Positions 34,626 to 44,599 of a stretch of DNA of 64,000 bases are shown one piece after another. Where the stretch lies: positions 136,409,473-136,473,472 of the forward strand of contig JAUPFV010000004.1 of the NCBI GenBank assembly GCA_036936605.1, given 5' to 3'. The stretch is from Limnanthes douglasii subsp. nivea. Lineage: Eukaryota > Streptophyta > Magnoliopsida > Brassicales > Limnanthaceae. The notes under the pieces are model-generated. The model ran no database searches, had not been told where the DNA came from, and worked only from the letters and a program-made list of their open reading frames with translations. Positions within the stretch are counted from its first letter, which is position 1, and each line of letters begins with the position of its first letter. Both the position numbers and the translations under genes were made by a program.

Positions 34626-34795
34626 TTCGCATCTTAGGCTGTGAAATATAAGGTTCCAGTAAAATAAATTTTAGTATCTATCAGGGTAGGGTGCGAACTG
34701 TTCGAGGTTCCACTGAACAGTTCGCATCCTACCCTGATATTGGTTTGTAATACCCCATTCAGCATTAGACACAAATCTTATGTTATGATGCGAAA
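34626..34795. repeat. TGCGAA motif cluster 6 with a 25-bp-arm hairpin
   Basis: TTCGCA 34626 pairs at 14-bp spacing with a decayed half-site TGTGAA at 34640. At 34679-34738 two composite motifs face each other: left arm TATCAGGGTAGGGTGCGAAC, right arm its complement with one mismatch, loop of about 11 bases. A further TGCGAA is near 34788. Confidence 0.88.
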
Positions 34796-35269
34796 TCATT
34801 ATAAGTAGGCCTTACCGCACGGTCAGCGACAACCACTGCCGTTGACTTGTTCGGCATAGGATCTGGATCGTGTCGGCAGAAATCATTAAAGTCATCCTCC
34901 GACATGTTCTCCAAAGACCGTTGTATTATAGAATCGTAATATACATTATCAATTTCATTTAAAAATGTCTGTGAAACTTGAGTGTAAATACCATCAACAA
35001 AAGCATCGGGTAAACCTACTGTGTTATCATGGGACTCTGGAGCTGGCAGTTGATTTGTTACCGGGCCTACAGTTTGACGTTATCTTAGCAATTCTGACTT
35101 TGCTGACAGCACCGTTGGTCTTTGAGGTTCCACCGAAGAAGTGGTTTTGTCTTCTAAGGATGGTCCTTCATGGCTGAGTAGTTCTGTCTTCTCACCGGGA
35201 TGGACATGTTCTGACTCTTGAGGTGTTATCTCTTGAGTTAGCCTTTCTCTCTTCGCCAAGGTTATCTGT

Positions 35270-35457
35270 GGCTGCTGGGGTTGTTGCTGGTGGTGTTCTT
35301 CTTCTTGTTGTTGTTGGGGGTGTTCTTCTTGTTGTTGCTGTTCGTGTTCTTCTTGGTCTTGTTGTTGCTGGTTGTGTTCTTCTTGGTCTTGCTGTTGGGT
35401 TTGTTGTTGTTGTTGTTGTTGTTCTTGTTGCTGTTGCTGGGGGTGTTCTTCTTCTAG

Positions 35458-35501
<44 letters not shown>

Positions 35502-35619
35502 GCTGGGGGTGTTCTTCTTGTTGTAGCTGTTGTTGTTGTTGCTGCTGTTGTTCTTGTTGCTGTTGTTGTTGTTGTTGCTGGTCTTGCTGTTTCTGCTGGT
35601 GGTGTTGTTGTCTTTCTGT
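35270..35619 (-). repeat. Polyglutamine-coding CAA/CAG repeat in the protease gene
   Basis: About 115 of the codons here read Gln on the minus strand, interrupted by Glu, His, Pro and Asp, with a pure TTG run near 35456-35502. Slippage expansion is likely. Plus-strand frames through this block (Cys/Val-rich) are artefacts of the repeat. Confidence 0.85.
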
Positions 35620-35663
35620 CTCCAATGGTTAAGCATAAGTTAATCATTGGTGAGAACGATTCG

Positions 35664-35780
35664 CATCCTGACCTGATATATATGTTATACATTCCTAACA
35701 ATTCGCAGCTCAGCATGCGAATTGTGTAATAACCAACCCACCAGTTTATTACATAATTCGCAGCTTAAGCTGCGAAACGT
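35664..35780. repeat. TGCGAA motif cluster 7 (protease-gene intron)
   Basis: Two dyads with exact 14-bp spacing, 35702/35716 and 35757/35771, plus a single TTCGCA near 35660. The second has a fully symmetric centre (TTCGCAGCTTAAGCTGCGAA). Confidence 0.9.
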
Positions 35781-36709
35781 TTGGACAGGACTACACAAGA
35801 GTCCTGATATTTCTTTGATAGCATCATATCATCTACTTACATTATCTACCTCCTCTGTATGTGTCTCCATGATGAGTGAATTGTGGGCACCATTGTCCCT
35901 TTCTTCCGGCAGTACTCCATGAGCATGGTGCTGATCAGCATTAGACACGGATGCTTGCTGATCAGTGGATTTTTGTCCCTCTGGAAGTGCTGATGGTACC
36001 TGCTTTATTGGGCTTTCAATACGGCAAATTTGCTGAGAGATAGCATTGTGGAGTTGTTGTGCTTCAAGTTCCGCTATCTTGCGTTTCAATTCTTTCAGTT
36101 GCAAAAATGATAGCAAACTTTTTAGAAACATATTAAGTGCTGATTGTAGTGATTATTTAAGATTCAAGTCATACTTACTTCTCTGGCCTGTTGATCTATT
36201 TTTCGCTCGTACTTGTTCTTGTCGGCGTATGTCTTCAAACGCTTTGATTGAGGAGCAATATCGGGATTAGGTTCTCTGCGTTTGAATAAATAATCACCGA
36301 TTGTTTCACTCATACTAGTTGTGTCGGTGTCGGAGGGCTCTTGCCTGGATTTGCCTTTCGGTTGTGGGGAATCGTTTTCTTGGGGAGTCTTGGTGGTGGA
36401 ATCGATGGCTCGGGTGGTGTTGGGTGTTCGATGGGAGACATCACCTTATTCATTACATTCTGTGATGCTCGTCTCCTTTGTTTTGGTTTTGATGCTGTGC
36501 TTTTCGTCCTCTTCCTAGGTCTTTCTTCCGGTGAAGTAGATACCGTTGCTTCTGCATCTTCATTATCTTCTTGTGGTCCGAAAGCTTCAATTTCAGCCTC
36601 GGTAAGCTGTAATGGACCTTCTAAAACCTACCAACAGATGCACATGTAAGTAAATTAATGGTTTCAAAAGTATGAGGGTGTAGACAAATAAATTTTTTTT
36701 TATAAACAG

Positions 36710-36990
36710 TTCGCATCACATGATGTGAAATGTGTGATTTTAAATCACATTTCGCATGCTGAGCTGCGAAATGCGTATGGGACAATATGCTGCGAACTTT
36801 ATGCAAAACATATGATGCGAACTAAATGTAAACCATATGATGCGAACTAAGTGTGAACCATATGATGCGAACTAAGTGTGAACCATATGATGCGAACTGT
36901 GTTGAAAAAGAAGCTGCGAAGTAAAATTCATATGAGGCTGCGAAATGATTGAAACATTTTTCTAAGCAAAACGCATGATATGCTGCGAAC
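36710..36990. repeat. TGCGAA motif cluster 8 (protease-gene intron)
   Basis: A dyad at 36751/36765 and a half-decayed dyad 36710/36724 (second half TGTGAA). Then a run of direct copies CATATGATGCGAACTAA with spacing of about 25 bp at 36816-36895, and three more half-sites to about 36985. Confidence 0.88.
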
Positions 36991-38043
36991 TGTAGGGTGT
37001 TCTAATAAGATATGTCATGGTTGATGCTTGGCACTCTAACCCCAACCATTTGAAAAACCTTGGTAACGAGGTTGGCTTCGCTACCTCGTGGCCGATTGTT
37101 GTGTGCTCCATGATGAAGGGCTGCATGGGGACAAGTTTTATCAACACGATGCGATGTACATAACTAATTTTTATATTGAATAGATCAATCTTACAGCTAC
37201 AAGGGCGACGCAGCCGACGACTTTATCAGCTCTTTCTACTGCTAAGAAACTCCTGATAGACTGTCGAAGCTTGAACAGTATTGATCCAGCCCAGTCATAA
37301 TTGTTTATTCTATTGAGGTCTTCAACGTAATAAACCGTGCTCCAGCCCAGGATATCTCCAGATACGGAGTAGAATAGCGTGGAGCAAAAAAACAGTATCA
37401 ACAGCCTCGCCACGTCTTCCAATTCATGATCCCCTCCTTCGTTTATGGCCTTCTCTATACCCTCCTGTAAAACCAATGACAACATGCTATGTTAGAAATG
37501 TATAGAATCTTGCTCTATAAAGATGAAGTCCATTTTAGATGTACCTTTATAATGACATTTGTTATTGTTTTGGTATTACTAGCTGCTACCTTCCTGCCAG
37601 TTTTACCCATGAAGTATTTCTTCATCATCCTTGATTCGTCCTCCTCGCCGGGTGCATACTTGTTGTGAAAAGCTCCGGTTTTTGTTAACTCCATTTTCTC
37701 GGTGCCATGCCTCAACCTGAATATGATCTTGATATCATTTTCAGTTAGCTTTACATACTTGTTGCCAATCCTAAAGGCGTCTCTTTCCAGAGAGAATTTC
37801 TCGATGATATACTAAATGATTTGGTAGAATTTTTTCCTTGGAAGCTCTTCCTCATTACGGATTTCGAACGCCATTTTCAGAAGCGTGTAGAATGGTGTGT
37901 TTCTTGCAGCTTCAATGTGGGCCCTTGTAATACGCATTTCTTTGAGTAGCTTCACAAGGCTCACCAACCCTGATCTGTAGTAGCTAGGTTTTGTTGTCAT
38001 ACTTTCTGCACAAACACAAATCAGTTGGAATGTCAGAAAATAG

Positions 38044-38162
38044 TTTGCATCACAAGCTGTGAATTGTATACATATAAATATTGTTTTAACAGACAATTCG
38101 CAGCTCAAGCTGCGAATTGTTTGTAAATAAGTATAAACATACAATCGAGTTGCGAATTGCTT
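38044..38162. repeat. TGCGAA motif cluster 9
   Basis: A dyad at 38097/38111 (TTCGCAGCTCAAGCTGCGAA) and a fully decayed dyad at 38044/38058 (TTTGCA and TGTGAA, same 14-bp spacing). A half-site GTTGCGAATTG follows near 38152. Confidence 0.85.
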
Positions 38163-38778
38163 GCATTGTGGGTGATCAGGATGCAAACTGTTACACTTTT
38201 TACATGCACGTTGCAGGGATCTGGGAATTATGCAACAAACACCAAAATCAACAATGAACTACCTAATGCAGATCTAACATACATAATATTTCTCAGGAGA
38301 GTATTATTATTACATGCAACTAAAATTCTACCCTTGCTTCGACTATAAACCCATAAACTGAGAAACTATCGTCAGTAGATACTTCATTCTAGTATAAAAA
38401 GCAACGCATATCGTGAATTAAGAGAAAAAAGTGGTTCAAATTGTTAAAAAACGCAAAACAAAGTACGTTTTCCACGATAATCCATACCTGTTAAATTTCA
38501 CCGGCCGGAGAACGAGATTGAAGCTTTCAGAGACGACTTCACGACAACTTTGTCGAAAGAGATTGAAGGTGTGTAGTCTGAGTGAGTAAAAGACGCTGAC
38601 CGGTGCGATAGTGTCGAAGGTGCGAACGGTGAGAAGCTGTAGGGTTTTTGGGTTTGAGAGAGAGAGAGAGTATCACGAAGTCGAACGGTTTGTTTTCTGG
38701 TGGTTTCTAAAATTAGAATTTTGCGTTTGTTTAGGGTGATAGGAAGGTCGAAAAAGTGGGTTGGAATTGAAAAATGGG

Positions 38779-38786
38779 TATATATA
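38779..38786 (-). promoter_or_regulatory. TATA box for minus-strand transcription from the MULE right end
   Basis: On the minus strand CCACTATATATACCC lies about 115 bp inside the right end. The left end carries CCACTATATAAACC about 150 bp inside. The pair forms matching inward promoters for the two cargo strands. Confidence 0.5.
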
Positions 38787-38900
38787 GTGGAATGGTATTT
38801 TTGTCCAATTTATTAGTCTGGGTATTAAGTAACACTATGTTAAAAGCGGGTACCGCCGGGTAATAAGATAGTTGAGTGGATATTTTCAGGTACTTTTCTC

Positions 38901-38909
38901 TTTTTAAAT
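38901..38909. repeat. 9-bp target duplication, right of the large MULE
   Basis: TTTTTAAAT, identical to 27686-27694. Confidence 0.85.
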
Positions 38910-39078
38910 TCTCAAAATGATTATCTATATACACTTTCAAATCACTCTTTATGTTGGTTTAATTTACAACGTTGTTTGTATCTATTTTGAAAATCGTAAT
39001 TTTGATATATGTGTCATATCCTATTTATTTCAAGTCTGAAGTCTGGAAACTATAGTATTGTCCTTATGTAAATTTTTT

Positions 39079-39510
39079 CGTTTTGTTATAATATAAATGG
39101 GTGTCTTAAGTTTAATTATATATCCGAAATTTATAACAAATGTTATCGGATCCTATAAATTTGATTTTTTAAAATTTAAAAATTTTTAAATGATTATTCC
39201 CTCCGTCCTAAAATATATGTTTTTTTAAGTTATGTACGGATATTAAGAAATATAATAATTAGATCTCTTTTTTTATAAAAAGCACAAAAAAAAGTCTAAT
39301 TGGTAGATGATTATAAATAATATTAAAATTTGTATTGGTAATCGAGAACGACATGTATTATAGAAAAAAAATATTTCCTAGAACCACAAATACTTAAGCA
39401 CGGAGGGAGTATCTATTTACACTTTCACATCACTCTTTATGTTGGTTTAATTTACAATGTTGTTTGTATTTATTTCAAAAATCGTAATTTAAGCAAATTG
39501 ATTGGAATAA
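39079..39510. repeat. Paralogous empty target site of the MULE, split by a Stowaway MITE
   Basis: 39079-39196 matches the MULE left flank (27566-27694). 39410-39500 matches the right flank (38925-39010; shared ATCACTCTTTATGTTGG). Joining the two MULE flanks with one TTTTTAAAT gives a 33-bp string that aligns without gaps to about 39164-39196, with several substitutions. This independently fixes the MULE boundaries. Confidence 0.7.
39197..39409. mobile_element. Stowaway-like (Tc1/mariner) MITE, 213 bp
   Basis: The left end is TTCCCTCCGTCCTAAAATA and the right end read inward is CTCCCTCCGTGCTTAAGTA, the Stowaway CTCCCTCCGT signature. TA dinucleotides flank it at 39195-39196 and 39410-39411. 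Confidence 0.85.
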
Positions 39511-39589
39511 GTCAAAAATTGTATGGTGTTTGAAATTTCTTTCATTTATATAATTTAATGAAGATACGTAAATATTTCAAGTTTCATTA

Positions 39590-41297
39590 AAAACAATTGG
39601 GTAAAGTACCATTCAAAACCCAATACTCAAAGTAAGACTCATATTTTTATATATTTCCAAAAAAGATATGTTTCTTGTGAAATATTTACTATTAAAGATC
39701 CACTAATACCCTAAATACCCATACTCTATAATATAAAAGGCTTTTAGACCCATTCTTCACATTTTTCCACAATTGTTTTTTCTCGTTTCGTAAATAGAAC
39801 AACTCTGTATTAGGCGATTCTTTCATTTTTTTTACTCGATTTTTTGTTTTTCTTTTGTTTTCATATGATTTTGATTTGTGTTTTTACTTGAATATGCGAA
39901 GATACTCAATGTTTTTTGTGTTTGAAACTCGAATTTGAGCTCGAAATCACTGTTTTTTAAGATCTATTTTCGTTCGTTTTCGTAGTGTTTCGAGTCGAAA
40001 TTTTTGTTAGTTTTGAGTTCGAATTATGGTAATGTAGTTTATTTGTAGCATTGTATTAGTGTTTTGTTGATTTTAGTGTTTTATTTTGTGTTTTTGAGAT
40101 TTTTAGTCGCGTAACAGGTTCTGGGTTTTCGGTGAAAGAGATGCGAAACGTGTATGTTTCTTCACTGGTAGATGCAAAACATGTTTTGTAATAGATGTGA
40201 AATGTTTGGATCTGTACCTACTGATAGTTGCGAAACGTTTAATCCTTATGAAATGGTAGATGCAAAAAAATACATTCTTGATATATGCGAAACTTTATTT
40301 GTTCTATTTTTTAAAAAATTCATAACATATTATGAATGGTACTAGTTTGTTCGTCTTTAAAAAACAAAACCAACGTTATTTTCAGATTTTTTTTTGAGTT
40401 ACGGTTTAAAAGATACAGACTTTTAAAGTTTTAAAATTTTTAGGGTTTCGCGAAGAAGATGCGAAACCTTCTTCGTTATGATAATGTGAAACCTGTTTTG
40501 TTGTGCTAGATGCGAAACCTTCTTTATTTTGCTAGATGCGAAACCTTCTTTATTTTGCTAGATGCTAAACCTTCTTTAGTTTGATAGATGTGAAACTTTC
40601 TTTATTTTGATAGATGCGAAACCTTCTTTATTTTACTAGATGAGAAACCTCTTTGTTTTGATAGATTTGAAACTTTTTTTTTATTTTGGTAGATGCGAAA
40701 CCAGCCACTAGATGCGAAACATGTGTAAAATATAATTTAAAAAAAATCAAAACATATCATGAATAGTACTAGTTTTGTTTGTCTTAAAAAACAAAACCAA
40801 TGATATTTTCGGACTCTTTTTCTGAATTACGGTTTAAAAGATACATACCTTTAAAAATTAAAATAAAAAAAAAACAAAAAAAGAGAAGTTGATTATTGTA
40901 TTTTATATAGAAGGTTATTTAATGTATAAAGTCCCTTAATTTTTTTAGATTTTTATCCGTAATATATTTGTTAAATGGATCTTTATTGGTAAGTCTCCTT
41001 TTTTCTTATTTCATTAAGAAATTGCATATTTAAATCTAATGAATATTCAACGCATTTGCATACATTTATTAGATAAAATTTATAAAAAAAATTGCATTAG
41101 TGACATATATCTACATGAAATTAAAGATAATACAAATTTGCTAGTTTAAAAAATTGTTTTTTTACATTTTTAATTAATCGGAGATATTGAAATTTTTGTG
41201 TAGTGGCAACATTTACAAAAAAGGATTTGGGAACTTCTTTCAAATATATAGTAACTACTTTCCCATACAGTCTATTTAATGTCTGCAAATAAAGTAT
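39590..41297. mobile_element. Probable decayed relative of the large MULE, right end uncertain
   Basis: The left part (GGGTAAAGTACCATTCAAAA at about 39599, AATACCCTAAATACCC and CTATAATATAAAAGG near 39710-39745) parallels the left terminus of the 11.2-kb MULE (AAAGTACCACTCAAC, AATACCCTAACTACCC, CTATATAAACC). It lacks a recognisable gene. It carries the array at 40130-40720 and two direct copies of a segment of about 110 bp (about 40320-40440 and 40738-40850). I could not place a matching right end or target duplication. Confidence 0.45.
40130..40720. repeat. GATGCGAAAC(C) motif array
   Basis: The phrase TAGATGCGAAACCTTCTTTA and variants recur about 15 times, mostly in one orientation. Clean copies are near 40141, 40458, 40509, 40535, 40614, 40693 and 40709. 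Decayed forms read GATGTGAAAC, GATGCAAAAC, GATGAGAAAC or GATGCTAAAC. The core TGCGAA is shared with the large MULE, but the flanking bases and spacing differ. Confidence 0.8.
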
Positions 41298-41306
41298 TTA
41301 AAATAT

Positions 41307-42714
41307 GGGCAAAGCTATATCTAAATCTCATTTGGCTATAATGAGATCTTAAATCAAACTTTTTCTTTTACTTTTATGTAAAATGACCATTTTACCCATC
41401 ATATAAAACCAAGTTTTCGACCAAAAATCTAAAAAAAATTCTTCCTCTTCTCCAACCAAACTTCTCTCTAAAACTAATCTAATACCCAAAGAATGAATTA
41501 CATTAAAATATAACTATTTTCTTCCTCTTCTGTAACAAAACTTCTCTCTACTTTTTAATTATATTTTAATATCGCCTTGTGGAACTTCCCGACTTTTCAT
41601 TAGCGTAAAAAAAATGAATCACACTAGTCGAAGAGCCAATTTTTTTTACAGAATTATATTACAATGAAGTAATCTGTGGACCCACTAATTTGTATAATCT
41701 TCTATTAAGAAATAAACTAGTAACTGTGAAAATATTTCCCAACCTGATGGTAATGGAAATCTTGTTCGAAACCAAGATAAGACACAAGTTGCAAAATTTT
41801 TAAAAAAAAATCAAAGAAGTCAATATTTGAAATTAAGATCTTTGATTAATAGCGAAATCAGAAACATCAATCACATAACTAAACCATAAGAAAGAAAACA
41901 ACACATCAATTTCTAAGTTTGAATTAAATTTACAACCAGAAACCCTAAATCCCCAAATTCCATAACCTAAGAACTTGTAAACTTTATAACAGCCTTCGTT
42001 CCTTCATATACAACATGTTTAGACAATTCACTAGACAACACCAACCTCACCGCAGTCTGAATTTCCCTTAAAGTGATAGTCGGTTTCTTGATGTACCTCG
42101 CAAACTTCGCAGACTCACCAGTCAATTTCTCGAAGATATGTTGATGAAATTGTTCATGATTCCCATAGCTTTGCTGGAAATACCGATATCGAGATGAACC
42201 TGCTTCAAGATCTTGAAGATGTAGATCTTGTAGGTCTCGATGCTTTTCTTGGATCGTTTCTTCTTTTTATCAGCTCTGGCGCCAACTTATTTTGGTAACT
42301 TCTTTATGACCTTTGGTTTCTTCTTAGCTGCTATGGTGGCCAAGGGATATTTCTCGGCGACCTTCTTCTCAATCGGCTTCTTTTCTGCTTGGGGTGCTAT
42401 TGTTGATTTTGATTATGAAATGAGTTATTTAGAGAGAGAGAGAAAGATTAATTGGAAAAGAGAAATAATTTTTTTTATTTTGATTGGTGAGATGCGAGCT
42501 GCAACTTGAATTTGATAAAAAAAAGAAAAAAAAGGAAAGGGAAAAGAGAAAAAAAAAAGGGAAAAGAAAAAAGATAGAAGAGAGATAGTCGGCTGAAAAA
42601 TGTTTACATATTAAGGGTATTTTCGTAAAATTTGGGGTCTCATTATAACTGAAGAAGGTCTGATTATAAAAAGGTCTCATTATAACCAAAACGGGTCTCG
42701 GTTTAGCGTTGTCC
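41307..42714. mobile_element. Pack-MULE, 1.4 kb, carrying a histone H2B fragment
   Basis: Perfect 9-bp duplications TTAAAATAT flank it (41298-41306 and 42715-42723). The ends are similar inverted sequences: left GGGCAAAGCTATATCT and TTTGGCTATAATGAGATC; right read inward GGACAACGCTAAACC and TTTTGGTTATAATGAGACC. The interior holds a host histone H2B copy on the minus strand (41967-42400). A MULE that has captured a cellular coding sequence is by definition a Pack-MULE. Confidence 0.85.
41967..42400 (-). pseudogene. H2B-like: Histone H2B pseudogene captured by the MULE
   Basis: The minus strand reads APQAEKKPIEKKVAEKYPL at the Lys-rich N-terminal tail, then [35 protein letters not shown], and after a frame change [18 protein letters not shown] and a C-terminus ending KFTSS. 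This is the plant H2B order and length (434 bp against about 440). The start codon is ATA instead of ATG, a TAA follows LPK in the tail, and a small deletion after NNFIN shifts the frame. No intron is seen, as is normal for plant H2B genes. Confidence 0.9.
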
Positions 42715-42723
42715 TTAAAATAT

Positions 42724-44584
42724 TTTATAATGTTCTGGTTCAATCATATCTGGTCCGGTTTGTTTTGGATTAAGTTTCAGTTCAGTCCGACTCGGCTCAG
42801 TCCGGTTTTGTTTTGGTCAGGTTCTGTCCAGTTTCGCTTTCCTCCAATTCTGTCAATTATAAGTTTAAAAAAATCCAATTACAAAAAGTCACATTATGTT
42901 ATTTTCATCTATGAAAATGTTTAAAGTGTTATTTTACATAGTTATGTGTATATATTTGTTTATTTTTTTACTTTAGTACTAAAAAGTTTTCGTTTACCTA
43001 TAATATATTTTGGTTTTCAGTTTCTTTTTTTATCAATTCCTCACTCAATGGTTTAATATGTAAAATTGACACTCAAGTTATAAAAGAATGATAAAAATAA
43101 AAAACATCTTAAAAGAAAGAGATGCAAAATGATGAATGCACCTGAAATCCATACAACTTATTGGATTCACTAATAGTCAAAATAATAATCAAATAAATGC
43201 GTCAATACCGTTCAAAGTAAATGAATAGCATAAACATTACATAAACAATAAATAGATCTGCTATCAAAGTGGTCCAATTCGATAAAATATTTAGGCACAA
43301 ATTTTAGTTATTTTTAATTTTTGTGAATTTTACAAGCACAAAACATGCAACAAGGTAAAATATCTGATCAAACTAAAGAATAGTAACAACAATTTGTGAT
43401 CAAACCAAAAAAAAGTAACAACAGTTTGTGATCAAACTAAAGAAAAGGAACAACGGTTTGTGATCAAACTAAAGCCAAACCTTAAAGTGCATACTTAAAG
43501 GTAAAGAAAAACATTACAAAAACAACATACTTATAGTGTAAAACAAAAATTTACAAAAACATGAAGTGTATGCATATATGGCTCCAGAATCGCATATATG
43601 GCACTGATTTTCAAGAGCACATTTAAAGTGTAAAGCAAAAAAACAATATGTGATCAAAACTAAACTAAAGTAACACAAATATTATGATCAAACTAAAGCA
43701 AAAACTTACGGGAATTGTATACATAAAGTGTAAAACAAACCTTACAAAAATATAAAGTGTATACACACATGGCTCCAATTTTCAAAGACATGCAATAAAA
43801 TATAATGTAGATTTATCATAATAAGGTCTTAGGTAAATATTTAAAATTTTGAGTCACATTTTATATGGAAATTTACATATCTTTTTAGACCTTAACCATA
43901 TATACAAATTAATATAATAATTTATCTACTTAACGAACTAGCAAATCACTTATAAATCTACTTAAAGCATTGACATAATATTTTTTAGAATTGTAAACAA
44001 TATAGCTAGATTCAATAGAAACTATCAAAAATATATAGTTCTGTAAATAAGGAAAAAAATGGAACCACAATCTAATTGCTACTCTTACTACAATTGAATT
44101 AAAATATATGAAGAAGCTCAAAATGTTGAACAAAACCTAAATTTTTAAAACGATGGAAGAATATCTCCAAAATATCTAGAAAAAACTCCACCAAACTGAG
44201 GCGCAACAATGGTCGATAAAGAAACAAAGATAAAAAAGAACCACGAAAACCACTTTCGTTATAAACTGAGATAAGCAGAATCAAGACACAAAGGCACAAA
44301 AGCAATAAAATTACGCGATAAAATTATCAATGATATGATACATGTTATCTAAAACTTTGGAGAACATTTGTTAAAACAAAATATTTTTAGATGACATATT
44401 GAGATTCCGAAAAATAACTAGATAAAATGATTAACGATAAAAAAAAAACAAAAATAAAAAAAACATAAAAACATATCCAAAATCAAACAGTAAGACAAAA
44501 ATCGTACTGAAATCAAACATGAAGCATGTAAGTTATTTTTGATTGATTGTTAGTCTAAATTTAAAATCCATTATTACAGTTATT
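42724..44584. other. AT-rich intergenic stretch with small repeats
   Basis: No gene is recognised. 42730-42850 is rich in TCCGGTT/CAGTCCG and may be an old hAT-end remnant. Minus-strand frames at 43930-44305 lack any motif. A-rich runs occur around 44440-44470. Confidence 0.5.
43360..43485. repeat. Tandem repeat of about 34 bp, about four copies
   Basis: The unit GTGATCAAACTAAAG plus AAAAGTAACAACAGTTT occurs about four times in a row with point changes. Related GTGATCAAAACTAAAC and ATGATCAAACTAAAGC reappear near 43655-43700 with AAGTGTAAAACAAA, indicating a larger partial duplication of 43495-43620 at 43690-43790. Confidence 0.75.
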
Positions 44585-44599
44585 AAAAAAAATGAAACT

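Larger units (their letters stand above)
33108..38000 (-). pseudogene. ULP1/SENP-like C48 cysteine protease gene of the MULE, about ten exons, decayed
   Basis: Likely exons on the minus strand are 38000-37545, 37464-37195, from 37120, 36627-36179, about 36100-35841, 35619-34816, 34558-34235, 34151-34041, 33965-33735 and 33356-33108. The N-terminal part (ARLLILFFCSTLFY, YVEDLNRINNYDWA) resembles the helical domain upstream of ULP1 in transposon proteins. A coiled coil and a long polyglutamine tract follow. The protease core has His in VNHWTLLVIDVDG, Gln in PQQKRG and Cys in GTMDCGVFVCK. The Asp normally in yDSL is Asn (NYNSLLP). In-frame stops lie at 37812, about 35078 and 33231, with a probable frameshift near 36400. 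The family removes SUMO-like tags; here activity is unlikely. Confidence 0.8.
27695..38900. mobile_element. 11.2-kb Mutator-like element with transposase and ULP1 protease genes (Kaonashi/CUMULE type)
   Basis: It is bounded by perfect 9-bp duplications (TTTTTAAAT). The ends are only loosely inverted: left GGCAAAATTGTAC and CCACTCAACTATT, right read inward GAGAAAAGTACC and CCACTCAACTATC. The left TATA box (TATATAAA, 27844) and the right minus-strand TATA (TATATATA, 38779-38786) point inward from near the two ends. Plus-strand cargo is a MuDRA-like transposase. Minus-strand cargo is a C48 protease gene and a small acidic ORF. MULEs carrying ULP1-like genes are known as Kaonashi in Arabidopsis and CUMULE in melon. 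A related empty site lies at about 39170-39200. The noncoding parts hold about 65 TGCGAA/TTCGCA motifs. Confidence 0.9.

Noticed and set aside
35223..35729. Plus-strand Val- and Cys-rich frames across the polyglutamine block
   Set aside because: They are other-frame readings of the CAA/CAG repeat on the minus strand, with no independent motif.
36321..36649. Plus-strand frames over the protease gene's charged exon
   Set aside because: They are complementary shadows. The minus strand reads a charged, NLS-like exon continuous with flanking exons.
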